DNA of 64,000 bases from Halichoerus grypus (GCF_964656455.1 NC_135717.1:248001-312000), one strand, 5' to 3'; positions 23,001 through 33,925 are shown, counted from the first letter of the stretch. Translations and numbers: made by a program. Notes: generated by a model from the letters alone, not told the origin.

Positions 23001-23384
23001 ACAGGCTCGAGAAGAGGACAGACGGACGGGAAGCCACTGTGATGCTGCGCTCGAGTCCCACGGGTGCTGGTCGCCACCGCTGTCGGCACGTATTCAACAT
23101 GAGTCACGCTCAGTGGCCCGCTCCAGTGACTCGGGAGCCGCCTGCGACCCACCACCCTCCAAGGGGCCTGGTGAGAAACCTTCCTCCTGGCGAGAAAGAA
23201 GCTGACCAAATACTTTCCCTGACAAAGGTGATCCCAAACCATTTCAACACTTTGTAACGTGCGGTGCCAGCCAGCAGCCTTGTGTAGTTGGACCGCACGG
23301 GCACCGGGAAGCTCTGGGTCCAGACACTGGGGGAGAATGAACGGAAATTCTAGAGCCTGGGGACCCTGCGCGGATAAGGACTCC

Positions 23385-23550
23385 CGTCTCCTGGGCGCCT
23401 GCTCTGTGCACGGAGCACTCGCTCTGTGCTTGCTACCTGGAGGCAGGGTCTGGCCCCACTTCCCAGATGAGAAAACCAAGGCACAGAGAGGTGGCCACTT
23501 GCCCTGGATCACACAGCCAGGGCTGTGTCAGGAAGCCGGACCACGGTGCA
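23385..23550 (-). mobile_element. MIR SINE, minus strand
   Basis: Reverse-oriented MIR: GCTCTGTGCTTGCTACCTGG, then CACTTCCCAGATGAGAAAAC, CAAGGCACAGAGAGGTGGCC and GATCACACAGCCAGGGCTGT. A long, clear match. Confidence 0.88.
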
Positions 23551-23669
23551 CGGATGGGGACTCCATGACAGGACGAAGACTATGAGCCATTGCAGTGGGG
23601 GTGGGAGGGGGAGGGAAGCACTGTGAAGGGGTTTGGGGGGTCCCAGGAAATCACCAGCCAGTGGCTGGC

Positions 23670-23940
23670 ATCTGCAGAGTGGGACCTTACCTGGGGACAG
23701 GGTCTTAACAGAGGTCATCAAGTTCCAATGACGTCATTGGGACCTAACCCAGGGTGACTGGTGTCCTTATAAAAAGGGGAAATTTGGACATGGACATGTA
23801 CGCAGGGGGAAGGCCACGTCAGGCCAGGAGTGCTGCGGCCAAAAGCAAAGGTTAGCACATCCTCCCCGAGCGCCTCAGCGGAAGCGCAGCCCTGGGACAC
23901 CCGGTCCTGACCTCCGGCTGTCGCTCTTTGAGCTGCCCCA
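23670..23940 (+). mobile_element. MaLR-type solo LTR relic, plus strand
   Basis: GACTGGTGTCCTTATAAAAA, then GGGGAAATTTGGACATGGAC, ACGCAGGGGGAAGGCCACGT and a downstream 'acacccggtcctgacctccggctg' segment follow the same LTR group as the relic at 21.3 kb. A perfect 16-bp palindrome with a full CRE lies inside it at 23725-23740. Confidence 0.82.
23725..23740. promoter_or_regulatory. Perfect CRE palindrome with CCAAT arms
   Basis: CCAATGACGTCATTGG is a perfect 16-base palindrome. Its centre TGACGTCA is the full cAMP-response element bound by CREB/ATF dimers, and both outer arms read CCAAT/ATTGG. Sites of this kind can be active in LTRs; whether this one is bound is unknown. Confidence 0.55.
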
Positions 23941-24890
23941 GCAAACAGGCCGGCTGCCCTGAAGCGCAGGGGCGGGTAGACACCTGGAGCTCATGTGGAA
24001 GCCAGAGCGGCCCTCAGACAGGAGCTGCTGAGGAAGCACAGGGAGGGCCTTGTCCCTGCAAAGCTCCCCCCCAGGGAGGCAAGCCTGGTGCCTGATGGTG
24101 GGCACCAACAAACCCTCCGAGAGCCACGGCCGCTGGGCCCCCCCCTCCCGCCTTCTGCACCCCACGCCACGAGCCTGGTGCCTGATGGTGGGCACCAACA
24201 AACCCTCTGAGAGCCACAGCCGCCAGCCCCCCCCACCTTCTGCACCCCACGCCAGCTCCCCATTGGGCCGACTCCATGCTGGGGCCACATGGAGAAGGGG
24301 TGCAGTCCCCGCTCAGCCAAGTAGACACCCTTAGCCCCTGCTCCTGGCATGGCAGGAGGCTGCTGTGTGCTGGCGACCTTGCCCTCAGATGAAAAGCCCC
24401 CCTCAGTAGACATCAAGCGACCCGCGGTAATTCCCAGATACGCGACAGTGGGCTCTGAGGAGCCCGTGAGAGCCAGCTGCAGCATTCCTGCTCGAGAGGA
24501 CACGGCCCGAGGAGGCCGTGCGCCCCACTCTTCTGCTCAGCCCAGCAGCCCCCTGCCCGGCCCCCCGGGGCCCACCCTACAACTGCTCCACTGTGGTGCC
24601 TCGTCCACGGCGCAGTGGAAACCAAGGCTCTCCACTAACCCAGGTCCCCACATAAAATTCCAGCGGCCGTTTGGTGTGTGTTTCAACCGGAGAGATGGGC
24701 GCCATGCAGACGTTCCAAATGTTGGGTCAGTCGCTTAGTCCACAAACCCCTCTGGACGGACGCCCGAGCTGGGTGCTGAGGAGGCAGAGGTGGGCCCAGC
24801 AGGGGTCCCTAAGCCCACAGTCGGGATGCTGCATCCCTGCCCCTCGAGGAGAGCACGTCATCTCCAGGGACTAAGCCTGCTTCCTTCCTC
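23940..24890. other. GC-rich single-copy DNA with a 90-bp duplication
   Basis: No gene or interspersed repeat recognised. Its main structure is the tandem duplication listed separately. Short frames on both strands carry the duplication as repeated peptide but have no other coding signal. Confidence 0.5.
24082..24254 (+). repeat. Tandem duplication, two units of about 90 bp
   Basis: Unit 1 starts at 24082 and unit 2 at 24172. Both begin AGCCTGGTGCCTGATGGTGG and end CCTTCTGCACCCCACGCCA. Unit 2 is about 5 bases shorter because of a contraction in the central C-run and differs by a few substitutions, so the duplication is fairly recent. Confidence 0.9.
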
Positions 24891-24894
24891 CCAG

Positions 24895-25060
24895 TTACTT
24901 TATTTTAAGCCCAAACATTAAAGACATTTGTAAAGATGTAAAACAATGCTATTCTTCTTACTATTTTTTTGAGAATATAGTCATTTTTCTAGAAAATGTT
25001 ACTTATGTTAACATGTCATGGGTTTAGTGTTGTTCATAATTTCACTGAATCAGATTTTCC
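24895..25060 (+). mobile_element. hAT-type DNA transposon fragment
   Basis: AT-rich stretch with TTACTTATGTTAACATGTCA and TGGGTTTAGTGTTGTTCATA, plus an upstream 'agaatatagtcatttttcta' segment. It resembles an old non-autonomous hAT-Charlie-like repeat ('atgttatttatgttaacatgtaatgggtttattg...'). Family assignment by memory of the consensus. Confidence 0.6.
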
Positions 25061-25109
25061 TCCCATCTCAGAGATGAGCAAATAGCAACTCCTCACCCTA
25101 ACCCTGGTG

Positions 25110-25139
25110 TGACCTTGGTATGACCTTGCTGTGACCTTG
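25110..25139 (+). promoter_or_regulatory. Three TGACCTTG half-sites at exact 11-bp spacing
   Basis: TGACCTTG occurs at 25110, 25121 and 25132. Its complement CAAGGTCA is the extended half-site of monomer-binding orphan nuclear receptors such as ERR and SF-1/LRH-1. An 11-bp period places the sites on nearly the same face of the helix. Functional role is inference only. Confidence 0.4.
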
Positions 25140-26825
25140 GCTGTCGGTCCAGTCTTGATCCTTGACCCAGGCCCAAATGTCCTCTCTGCCCCCTCAGCCA
25201 CTCTTGCTCTTGGCGGGGAAGGTCTTGCCGGCATCCCCTGCCCCAGCCCCACTCCGAGGAGGCCGGGGGTCAGTCCGGCCAAGGTGGCTGGGAGGGCACG
25301 ATGTGTTGCTCGAATCCCATCCCAGTTGGCCAGAGGCGACTCCAGTTTGTCCAGGGAACCCTTGGCTCTGTCCGCCTGGAATCCTGCCCCTCTCTGCAGC
25401 TCGAGTCCAGGCCTGGAGGGGTAGCCAGCAGCGAGAGGCAGAAGCTGTCTGCCAGGCACGTGGCCTGGGAGGGGCCGGGAGCTGCGTGCAGCAGCAGGGG
25501 CTCCGGAAGCTTCAGGCCCAGGGCTCTCCGTTCCCCCCTGCAAGTGCCCCCGGGAGAGCCCCTGACACCACCATCCCCTACACGAGCCTGGGTTGCCTGA
25601 GCCCCGGGACCAAAGGTGCATCCTTGCCCAGGAAGGGTGACCCTCCAAGGCCGCCCCCAGCTCCTTCCCACCAGTCATGCAGGGCGGCTCCTGGCCGCTT
25701 CCGTCTGACTGCTCACTGTCAAAGGCCAGAGGCCAAAGCTAGAGGGACTCCTGCCTCCACAAGCCTGTAGACAAGCTCAGGGACTCCTGCCTCCACATCG
25801 CGGGGCCTCCCTCCTGAGGGCCGGGGCGTCCTCCCTGATAAGGCCAGCAGTGCCAACTTGGGTCAATACCCAAGTTGTGTTCCGTCACGCTCCATGACAG
25901 AAATTAAAAGTGATTGAAAACCCCATGACACATGAGCGGGAAGGGCCGCGTGCGAGTCTCTGCGAGGTCTGGCCGTCCTGCTATGGCTCGGCATGGGATC
26001 CCTGGAGAGTCCCACACCGTGACAACCTGGGAGGGGACGGGTACCGCCATCATTGTCACCTTACCTCCCAGACGCCCCCAGGGGTTCCTGGTCCATGCTT
26101 TGAGAACCGCATCTTTCTCTCCTGCCGCATGGCCAGGCCTCCCCATCACCTCAGCTCTGCCTTGCTCACAGCTGGCCTCAACCTCTCCCTGGAGCTTCAC
26201 ATTTCACAATAGTGCTGCTTTCATGCTTTCTGCTAATGGCACATTCCTTCCATATTTTCTTCTCCAAACTCCTAAAGGAGAGAATCCATTTGGCCCGCCT
26301 CTTTCTTTTTGAGCCAGGAGCCTCCACTCCCAGTCCCGTGCCCACCATGTGGGGTCATACTGCAGGGAGAGCCCCCCGCGCCCCCCCAAGGCCCTAGGAG
26401 CTCAGGCCAAGCTCCACCCTCTGAGCCAGGAAGGGTCAGTGCAGTCTGGGGGTCCAGCTTTCCTGCTTCTCCTTGGGGAAAGGAGGGTGCTCCTCTGGCC
26501 CCTCACTGAGGCCTTACGGGCGAGGCCACCTCTCCCCCCAGACCAGCCCCTTCTTTGCAGGCATCTGTACCCGGCGAGGAAAGGGCAGGCTCGGGGGTAA
26601 CACGGAGGGGGCAGGGCCAGAAGACGCCCTCCACCACAGAGGACAGGGCAGCAGAAAGGTTGGAGGAGTAGAGCCGCGTGCCACCAGGAAGCCCGAGCCG
26701 CCGGAGGAGGAACCCACGAGGGAATTGCTCAGGCCCGGCCCCAGACTCCAGGCTGTCACCTCTCGGAGCCTCCACACGCCCTCTGCCTACCTGTCCTGGG
26801 GACTCTCTCTCCGTGATGGATGCGC
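25140..26825. other. GC-rich single-copy DNA
   Basis: No interspersed repeat recognised. Contains an 18-bp direct repeat GGGACTCCTGCCTCCACA at 25744 and 25780, and a 10-bp perfect hairpin at 25854-25877. The longest frames (25034-25678 minus, 25162-25770 plus) overlap and carry no domain. Confidence 0.5.
25854..25877. repeat. Perfect 10-bp inverted repeat, 4-base loop
   Basis: CAACTTGGGT and ACCCAAGTTG are exact reverse complements separated by CAAT. It can fold as a tight hairpin in RNA or extruded DNA. One such stem is not unexpected by chance in 64 kb. Confidence 0.85.
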
Positions 26826-26829
26826 TCTA

Positions 26830-26970
26830 TGTCCGCGCTGCCCAGGACGGGGCCACTGGCCACACTGGGGACAGAGTGTTTAATGTCACTTGACTGTAAT
26901 TAATGGGGGCTTGAAGGGCTCCTGGCGGCTCATGGCACCCCTCTGGAAAAGCTGTCGTGGCCGCTGCACA
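26830..26970 (+). mobile_element. hAT-like DNA transposon relic (family A)
   Basis: TATGTCCGCGCTGCCCAGGA, then GGCCACTGGCCACACTGGGG and a 'gtttaatgtcacttgactgtaattaat' segment, followed by GGCTCATGG. This follows the order of an abundant old mammalian hAT-like repeat ('ctgcgctgtccaatacggtagccactagccacatgtggc...tttaattttaattaa'). The same family recurs at 29.3, 36.1 and 38.4 kb. Confidence 0.6.
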
Positions 26971-26974
26971 AGGG

Positions 26975-28300
26975 GACAGAGCCAGGCCCCAAAGTGCTAC
27001 TGGTAGCATCCGCTCCTCTTCTCCCAGGGCAGGCCGGGCTTTGGTCCAGGGGCTCTGACTGAGGGCCGCAGGGCCGGGTGGGCTCAGGATGGCAGCCGGC
27101 CAATCCCAGGGCCCAGGGGGGACTCTCTCTTCTCTGCGTGGGAGTCCCCCACCCCGGCCAGGCCGCCCGGGAGCCTGGGTCCTGGAGCCCCAAACATGCC
27201 CTCCTGCAAAGGAGCCCATGTCCACGGCATCTGGAGAGGGAACCTCCATGGGGAAACCAAGGCTCTGAGCGTCCACAACCATAGAGGTGTGTGGGGGCGG
27301 AGGGAGCACCAACTTCCAATTATTCCAGAATAAAATTGCCTACTGCCAACAAGTCTGATGTAAACTCTCTGCCCAGCCAAACCCCACGGGCTCCTGGAAA
27401 TCCACCCGTCTGCCTTCCCTCCGCAGATGGGGCCCCGCGGTCCTCCATGGGGTCCTGGGAGAAGGAGCCAGCACCCAGGGTGTGCAGCTCCACCTGCGGA
27501 GGCCCTGCAGGGCCCAGGCTGAGCAGCCCCAGGCGCCCCACCTCCCTCCAGCACAGCCTCGGGGCTCCAAGTTCCAGGAGGATAGACCCACGAGCACCAA
27601 GCAGGGGCAGTGGGAGGCAGACATCCCGTCCAAGCCCCAGGGCCAGGCACGTGGGCCAGAGGCACCAAGGCCCGGGTGGCCTCTCCACCCCTCCTGGTGG
27701 GCTCTGGGCTGGAGCCAGGAGGAAGCGAGGGAGGGGTGAGGGCAGACGGGTCATCGTGAGAGCACGCTTTTCTAGAATGCAGTTTTGCTCCAAGCACTCA
27801 ACCCCTGGGCGAGCAGAACCCATCCACTCGCGTCTGGAGACCACACACCGAACGCTACTACTTGACATGGTGGGAGGCAAGGTCCTTCCTCACAGTGACC
27901 CAAGCTGAGGGTGGGGCGGATGCACACCCTCCACAGCAGGAACTGTCCCCTGCAGCCGTCTCGGGGGGGGGGGTAACTGGCTGGGGGGGGCAAGTGCGGG
28001 GCCTCACAAAGGGCATGACATCCCAAGGGCACACAGGAGGGCCCGCCTGGATCCCTGCCCAGAAGGATGGGGAAACTGAGACCCACCTGGGCAGCGCACC
28101 TGGGGCCACAAGCAAGCCGGGCTCCTCTGGGCTGGGACGAGCCCTTCGCCTCCTCCCTCCGCTGCCCATGACTCAGTGTCCCCGGGGGAGGTGGCTCCCT
28201 GCTTTCTTACCGGCCCTGATTTGGGCCAAAGCCCCTTTCAGCACACGCCTAGCCCTCGGCCAACAAGGACACATTCAGCCGCGGGGAGGGCAGGGCCGAG
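26975..28300. other. GC-rich single-copy DNA
   Basis: Contains two long G runs (11 G at 27963, 8 G at 27983) and a MIR scrap at 28060-28125. Frames of 186-237 codons on the minus strand and 205 on the plus strand overlap each other and look fortuitous. Confidence 0.5.
28060..28125 (-). mobile_element. MIR SINE scrap, minus strand
   Basis: GGATGGGGAAACTGAGACCC followed by GGGGCCACAAGCAAGCCGGG resembles the reverse MIR core. Short. Confidence 0.55.
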
Positions 28301-28309
28301 GGAGCTGAG

Positions 28310-28480
28310 GAGAATATTTTTTAAAAGTGTAAGTCATGCTTCCCTCAAAGGGCAAGGAGAGGCCATTCCCAGGAAAGGAAACGGGGCCCACCAATACACG
28401 GTAAGACATGGCCCACCTCGTTCACAACCAAGGATGCCCAAATCAAAACTCACCAGATGGCAGAGCACGGAGACCTCCCT
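28310..28480 (+). mobile_element. Short LINE-1 ORF2 relic
   Basis: 'gaggccattcccaggaaagg', 'gttcacaaccaagga' and AAATCAAAACTCACCAGATG match the L1 ORF2 segment that reads 'gaggccattcacagaaaa ... aagaaatgcaaattaaaact'. Diverged, forward orientation. Confidence 0.55.
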
Positions 28481-28484
28481 GATG

Positions 28485-29250
28485 CCCAGCACCCTCCATC
28501 CCCACGGGGAGGGACCTGCTACAAAGCAGGGTGAGTGACAGCAGAGCAGAGGCCTCTTGAAAATACCCCAGAGGCCTTAGTGAACAGCAGGCCCTTCAGC
28601 AGCCATCCCTCAGCCAACGGGGCTCAGGGATCAGGAGCCCCAGGAGCATGGGTCAGGCCCAGGCAGGAGCGCAGCCTTCTGTGGAGGGTGGAGAGTGAGG
28701 ATGGCCGGAATGGAAGGTTGGCCCCTGTTCCGGGCCTTGGAATGAGGCAGTGTTGGGAATGTGCCCGCACCCCAGCCACCGCGAGAGCCTCCGGCTCCTC
28801 CCCCGGTGCCCACAGCACCCTGGGGCCATCCTCCTCCCCTCGCCCCACCAGGCATCCTGTCCTGCCTCCATCACATCCACAGGCTGGCTGGGCACTGGCG
28901 GCCCAGCGCCCTGGGGCAGGGGTCCAGGAGACCATGGGCTCTCAGCACATTCAGGCCTGTTCAGCATTTATTATGAAACCCTTTACCCACTAACCAGACT
29001 CCATAATCAACACTGGGAGCACTTTCTCTACACCTCCCCACCCACTCCGAGGCCATCAGTTCCTCACGTTTGACTGGACGCAAGTAAGGAAGCTGCAGAC
29101 ATCACGGGATGTCCCTCACTGGAGTTCCGCATCCAGCTTAGGTAAGATTTGCCCCCAGTGCAATGCACAAATCTTAAAGCCCCCAGAAGGTGAGCTGTGA
29201 CCAATGCCCAGCGCAGCCCCAGCCCCCTCAGGACGGCTGTCCCCACCCTG
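28485..29250. other. Single-copy DNA
   Basis: No repeat recognised. Overlapping frames on both strands; no CpG island or exon signature. Confidence 0.5.
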
Positions 29251-29254
29251 GACT

Positions 29255-29435
29255 CGCACCGTCCCACGCGGCAGCTACGAGGCACACGTAACCACCTCAA
29301 AATTGAAGTTAATTAAAATTAAGTAAAATGTAACAGCTGCTCATTTGCACCGGCCACGTCTCAAGAGCTCAGTGGCCAGCGGCTCAGGCCCAGGGCCTCC
29401 ATCAGCACAGAAACTTCCGTCAGACCACGTCTGGT
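29255..29435 (+). mobile_element. hAT-like DNA transposon relic (family A)
   Basis: GAAGTTAATTAAAATTAAGT with AAAATGTAACAGCTGCTCAT, CACGTCTCAAGAGCTCAGTG and a terminal CAGAAACTTCCGTCAGACCA follows the same old repeat as 26830-26970 ('ttaaattaattaaaattaaataaaatttaaaa ... acatttcaagtgctcaatagcc ... gcagaaagttctattggaca'). Confidence 0.75.
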
Positions 29436-29689
29436 TCTTAAAACTCAGTCTCCACCCGTCCTGTCCAACGCCTTCCTGAAAAGCTCTTGAGGGAAACCCC
29501 TGCTGGGCGGGGTTTGCGGGGTCACAGACCCCAGACTCCCTGTGCCCCACAAGGGGCGCGGATGTTGCTCAGACACGTCCCACAAGCCAGGGTCACTTAC
29601 TGCTGGCAGCGTGGGCACCAGGCCGGGGCGCTAACCCCCAGCCAGCCATGCATGGGACGGCGCTGGGCGGCGTGCGGGCCACTGGCCCA

Positions 29690-29850
29690 CATCATTATGC
29701 ATTTTCCATGCAAGGCAAATGGTTCTTTGAGCGTTCGTCTTCCAATATGGGGCAATCCTGACACAGCAGCCATGGGCCTTTGAAGTATTTCAACCCAATA
29801 TTAATAAATCATGGGGCACAGACTGTGAGCAGACCATTAACCATTGGAAG
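29690..29850. promoter_or_regulatory. Candidate conserved non-coding element
   Basis: An AT-richer island in GC-rich DNA with dense TF-like words: ATGCAAGGCAAAT (octamer-like), a CCAATATGG box, CCCAATATTAATAAATCATG and ACCATTAACCATTGG. It matches no repeat I recognise. Conservation cannot be seen from one sequence. Confidence 0.3.
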
Positions 29851-29854
29851 GCCG

Positions 29855-32085
29855 AGCTCGAGACTGGCATTCTGCAGAAGTGAGGCTGCAGCCGGGCCGG
29901 GAGAGGAAGAGGACCCGGCTTCTGTCCTCAGGCACAGGGGGCCCTGTCTGCTCCCTCGTGCCCATGCTGTGTGGCCTCAGCCAAGTTGCCTGCCTTCTCT
30001 CAGCCAGAGGGAGGCTCCCATCAGTCTCGGGGGCAAATCCAAAGCTGCAAAATGGCTCACAAAGCCCTGCACGGTCTGGGCCTGCTGGCTGACAGCACCC
30101 CAGCCTCGGCCCGGATGCCCAGACCCACCTCAGCTGGACCCAGGGCAATTTCCACTAAAACCTCTTGCCCTGGTCTCCACCCTATTCACAGGGCGCAGAG
30201 CAAGACTGTAGACGGGGCCTGTGTGCTCCGTGTCTGGACGTTGAGAGCTCATGTCAAGCTGATAAACTGTTAAATAAATAAAATCGGTTGTCCCCCCACT
30301 GCAATGACCCGCCGTAGTGGGCTGCACGGCAGATTCAAGCCTAGAATTCTCAGCCTCCTCGGGACCCCTGACAAACTGTGGCCCAGCTCCCTCCCTTGTC
30401 GAGAGTGCCCTCCTGGCTTGCAGGAGCCCCGTGGGAGGTCCCAGGGTGGGGCCTCCAGGCCTCGTCCACACACTCAGGACCCGGGAAGCTGCACTAGGGG
30501 TGGGCCATGAGCTAAAGGGCCCGGAATTGTGTGAGCTGGCTATAAATACAGTCATTACTAAATATTACATTACATGAACTGACAAATAAATATGTCACAT
30601 TAAAAACAAAAGTAACAAATCCTCAAAGGCCATCGTTTTCCAGTGATTTCCCTAGGCTGTGCTGGAGGCCACCTACAAGCTTCACATCTGTAGGGTGGAT
30701 CTGACACAACGGTGCACCCCTGCCATCTGCTCCAGCGTGGGGTACGGTGACCTCACATTGGCAGCTTGAAATCAGCCCCGTGGGAGGGAGTATTTACCCC
30801 ACAGGAACTGGCAGACTCTCCATCGGGGTTTTCTCCCCAAAGAGCCAGGAGTCTGTTAGCAGCACCCCACGGAACCATCCACGCCTCAGGCGCTGTTGCA
30901 GACAGACTGCATCGGACCACACCCGTTTGGAGGCTGCCGTTCCAAACAGAGATGCTGGTCATCAAAGGTAAACTGAGGCAGGCCAAAGCGAAAGTGGTTA
31001 GGCAGGTTCCCTGGAGCAGGAGCAGAGCAAGGAGACTGCCGGATGGGCTGTGACCCCTTGTGCTCAGGTTCAGTGCAGGACTCCAGAGCACTGGGCGTCA
31101 GAGCCTCCAGTCTGATGTCCTGGCTGAGTGACTTCCTGTCTGTTCTTCAGGCTGAAGACGCAGGGAAACCAGGCCCCAAGAGTCACTCAGCTCAGGAGGA
31201 GGAAAGCACTCAGAGTGCTGGACTTTTTGAAAGCTCCAATCAATGGTCCAGGCTCCCCGACCTGTGCCCCTGGGTCCACTCACCTCTAGCAGGAAGGCCA
31301 TGGTCAGCAAACACCACCTACCCAAGAAGGAGATGGGCCCAGCCAGCACCAGCGGGTGTAGGGGCCGGGCAGCCACGGGGACCTTCCTCCACCTCGAACG
31401 GGTCGGCGTTCTGCCCAGAGGCCAGCCCTGCACAGCTGGGGGCATGGGGGCCGCCAACAAAAGGACCAGCAGGCGGGGCAGCCTTGGCCCCCTCCCCACG
31501 GCTTCCAGACACAGTCTCTGGCCCGCACTGGAGTTCTGTGTGGCCTCCAAGGGTGGCCGGCGCCCGCGCCCTCAGACTGGCAGCCTCGCAGGTCCCGTGG
31601 TCCTCAGAAAGAAAGGCTGGGGCAGAGGACAGGGATGAGCTGCAGAACTGAAAGGACACAGGCCGCAGTGGGCGGCAGACGGGCAGGCGGAGGAGGGGAG
31701 TGGGAGCCAGCAGCTGGGTGGCTGGAGACAGGGAGTCAGGACACGGGGATCTGGGGGCCAAGGACAATGGTTGAGAGCCAGGGACCAAGGGCTGAGGCCA
31801 GGCAGACTGGAGGTCTGGGGGACATGGAGTTGAGACCAAGAGTGTGCAGTCACGTGGGTGGTGAGTGGGCCACAGGTGCGCCACAGGGCCGTGTGGCCAG
31901 GAAGCTCGGGGCGGGGGGCTGCCAGGTCTGGAGAGCCGCAGCCCGAGGGACTGGGGGCAGTGGGGCCCGGGGCCAGAGCAGCCACCCACAGGCTGTGTGT
32001 GCAGGGTCATGTGGCCCAGCCTCAGAGTGCAAGAGTCCACCAGCCTAGGCCCTCAGGGCCCTGAAAAGCTACAAACAGCTAATAG
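29855..32085. other. Single-copy DNA with an AT-rich island near 30.55 kb
   Basis: Mostly GC-rich. 30535-30630 is a compact AT-rich patch beginning GGCTATAAATACAGTC that could be a decayed repeat or a regulatory element. Frames up to 240 codons (31318-32040 minus) overlap plus-strand frames and have no domains. Confidence 0.45.
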
Positions 32086-32089
32086 GGAC

Positions 32090-32220
32090 CTGAGGTTTCT
32101 GGCTGTGCAATCTTGGGCAAGTCACTGCACCCCTCTGAGCCTGTTTGGTTCAATAACGCCTACTCATAAGGTTGCTGAGGGTGCAGGGAAAGTGTGCAAC
32201 CTGTATGCACAGGCCTGGCC
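32090..32220 (+). mobile_element. MIR SINE
   Basis: Reads TGTGCAATCTTGGGCAAGTC, then CACCCCTCTGAGCCTGTTTG, CGCCTACTCATAAGGTTGCT and GAGGGTGCAGGGAAAGTGTG. A full MIR core in forward orientation. Confidence 0.9.
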
Positions 32221-32224
32221 TAGT

Positions 32225-33860
32225 CGGGTCCCCTTCCTTGCCCTGCTCTCTGCGGGGTCCCGTGGTTCAGCCCAGCCCGGCTTAGGTAGAGGCTGGTGTC
32301 CTTGCTTTCATGGGAGCAATGGCTTGGCAGCCTCTAGTCTTCTGACTCTATGAACCCACTGCAGAAGATCACACAGGCACCCCAGACCACTGGCCCCTGG
32401 CCCCTGCCCCCGACCCTGCTGTTTCATACCCAGCCCAGCAGTGAGGGTGAGGAAGGAAGGGAAGGGAGGGGCACCGCAGGGGAGGCAGGATGTGGGCCCT
32501 GGATCCAGCTTGCTGGGAGGAACCTGGGGCTCCCGCCTCAGTGAAACACTAGGCTCTCCTTACTCCCTTGGGTCACTCATCCTGGCCCTTAAATCGTCTA
32601 CTCACGCAGCTGGTGCACAAACACCACCACCCGGGTCAGCCACAGGCCAGCAGGCTTAGGTTTGGAGGTGGCAGATTTGGTGCCCTCTGGGTGGGTCTCA
32701 GGCCCTGGCATCCAGGTGGGACAGGAAGGAGCCAAGGGGGGCTGGCCCTTCTGTGAGCCAGGGTGTCCAGGGCATGTCACCCCAAGTCTTAGAATCTTGG
32801 GGATTATGGGAAAATTGGCATCCCATTTCCCAGCTGGGCCAACTGAGGCTCAGAGAGACTCACTTGGAGCCCAACATGGAGCATCCTGAGCACGCAGTGG
32901 GCCCACGCCAAATGCACCTTCTCCAGCAGCCCGGGAGCTGGCCCGGCCTGGCCTGCGGGCCTCCCTGGGGACTTGTGGCACCTGAAGGGCCTGGGACAGA
33001 GGAGGGGCAGCCCAAGCCTGGCCGGAGGAACCGCTTAGGGGAGCTCAGCCCTCACTACGGCCTGAGGCGCTGGGTCCCCTATTCTGGGAGTCCAGTCCCA
33101 CCGGACCTGGAGCTCTGACTCCCTGCCGAGTCTCGGGTTGTTGGGCCACATAGTTTCCAGATTTCAGCTGCTGCCCGCACACACCAGCACAGGTTGGACG
33201 GAACAGCCAGACTGCACGGGGCTATGGGAGGCCCCCAGACGCCCCGGGACTGCCCAGGCCCGCCCTCTCCTCCCGGCCCAGGCGCGGGGGACAGAGTGTC
33301 CGAGACGCAACACACAAATGCCACCAACCTTCGCAGAGCCTATGGGCCAGGCCGGGTCTGCAGTGTGGGGGAGAGACAGACGGACAGGCGGACAGACAGA
33401 CCGTGGACTCACCCAGGCGCCAGGTGAGAGCCGCTCTGTCCGGCTCCATCTGTTAGGGCCGGGTGAGGCTCGCTGGGCCAGTGCCCTCACGACACCCAGG
33501 GTCCGCTCCAGGCTTGCAGCTGGGGACCCCCTCTCCCCAGTCCCACGTGGAAGCCCTCCAGTAAGCTAGAGCGGGAGAGATGGGGTGCTGCCGCCAGAGA
33601 CCACCACTCGAGGCACCATTCCTTAGAAGCCCCACTTCCCAATATCTGCCGCTCCCTTGTCTTTCCATTTAAACAGATGTCCAAATCTCTGCCCCCAAAC
33701 GCGTGCTCTCTCTCTCACTAGGTGAATGAGGGACCAGAGTTCTGAATGGAGGTCAGCGTGGAGGCGGAGGGGCCAGGCTCTGGGGCCCGGGGCCACTGGC
33801 CAGGGGTGTCACCCCACCAAGCTGCTCTCCCGGAGGGACAGCAGCACCCACTTCTTGGGA
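32225..33860. other. GC-rich single-copy DNA with MIR scrap
   Basis: 32820-32875 holds GCTGGGCCAACTGAGGCTCA, a reverse MIR scrap. 33366-33403 is a short GACA/GACG-rich tract. No gene is supportable; the frames on each strand overlap in different registers. Confidence 0.5.
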
Positions 33861-33861
33861 G

Positions 33862-33925
33862 GGTAAGAATTAAATTCAACGAGTCTTGTGAAATGCTTCG
33901 CCCAGGGGCCTGACTCGGTAAAGGT
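33862..33925 (+). mobile_element. MIR SINE 3' fragment
   Basis: TAAGAATTAAATTCAACGAG, TTGTGAAATGCTTCGCCCAG and GGGGCCTGAC resemble the MIR 3' segment 'gaggattaaatgagataatg..aaagcgcttagcacagtgcctgg'. Confidence 0.55.

Larger units (their letters stand above)
21560..23665. other. GC-rich single-copy DNA with two MIRs
   Basis: About 2.1 kb dense in overlapping fortuitous frames (for example 22144-22812 plus and 22008-22469 minus). Apart from the two MIR matches listed separately I see no repeat, no CpG island and no coherent exon. Confidence 0.5.
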
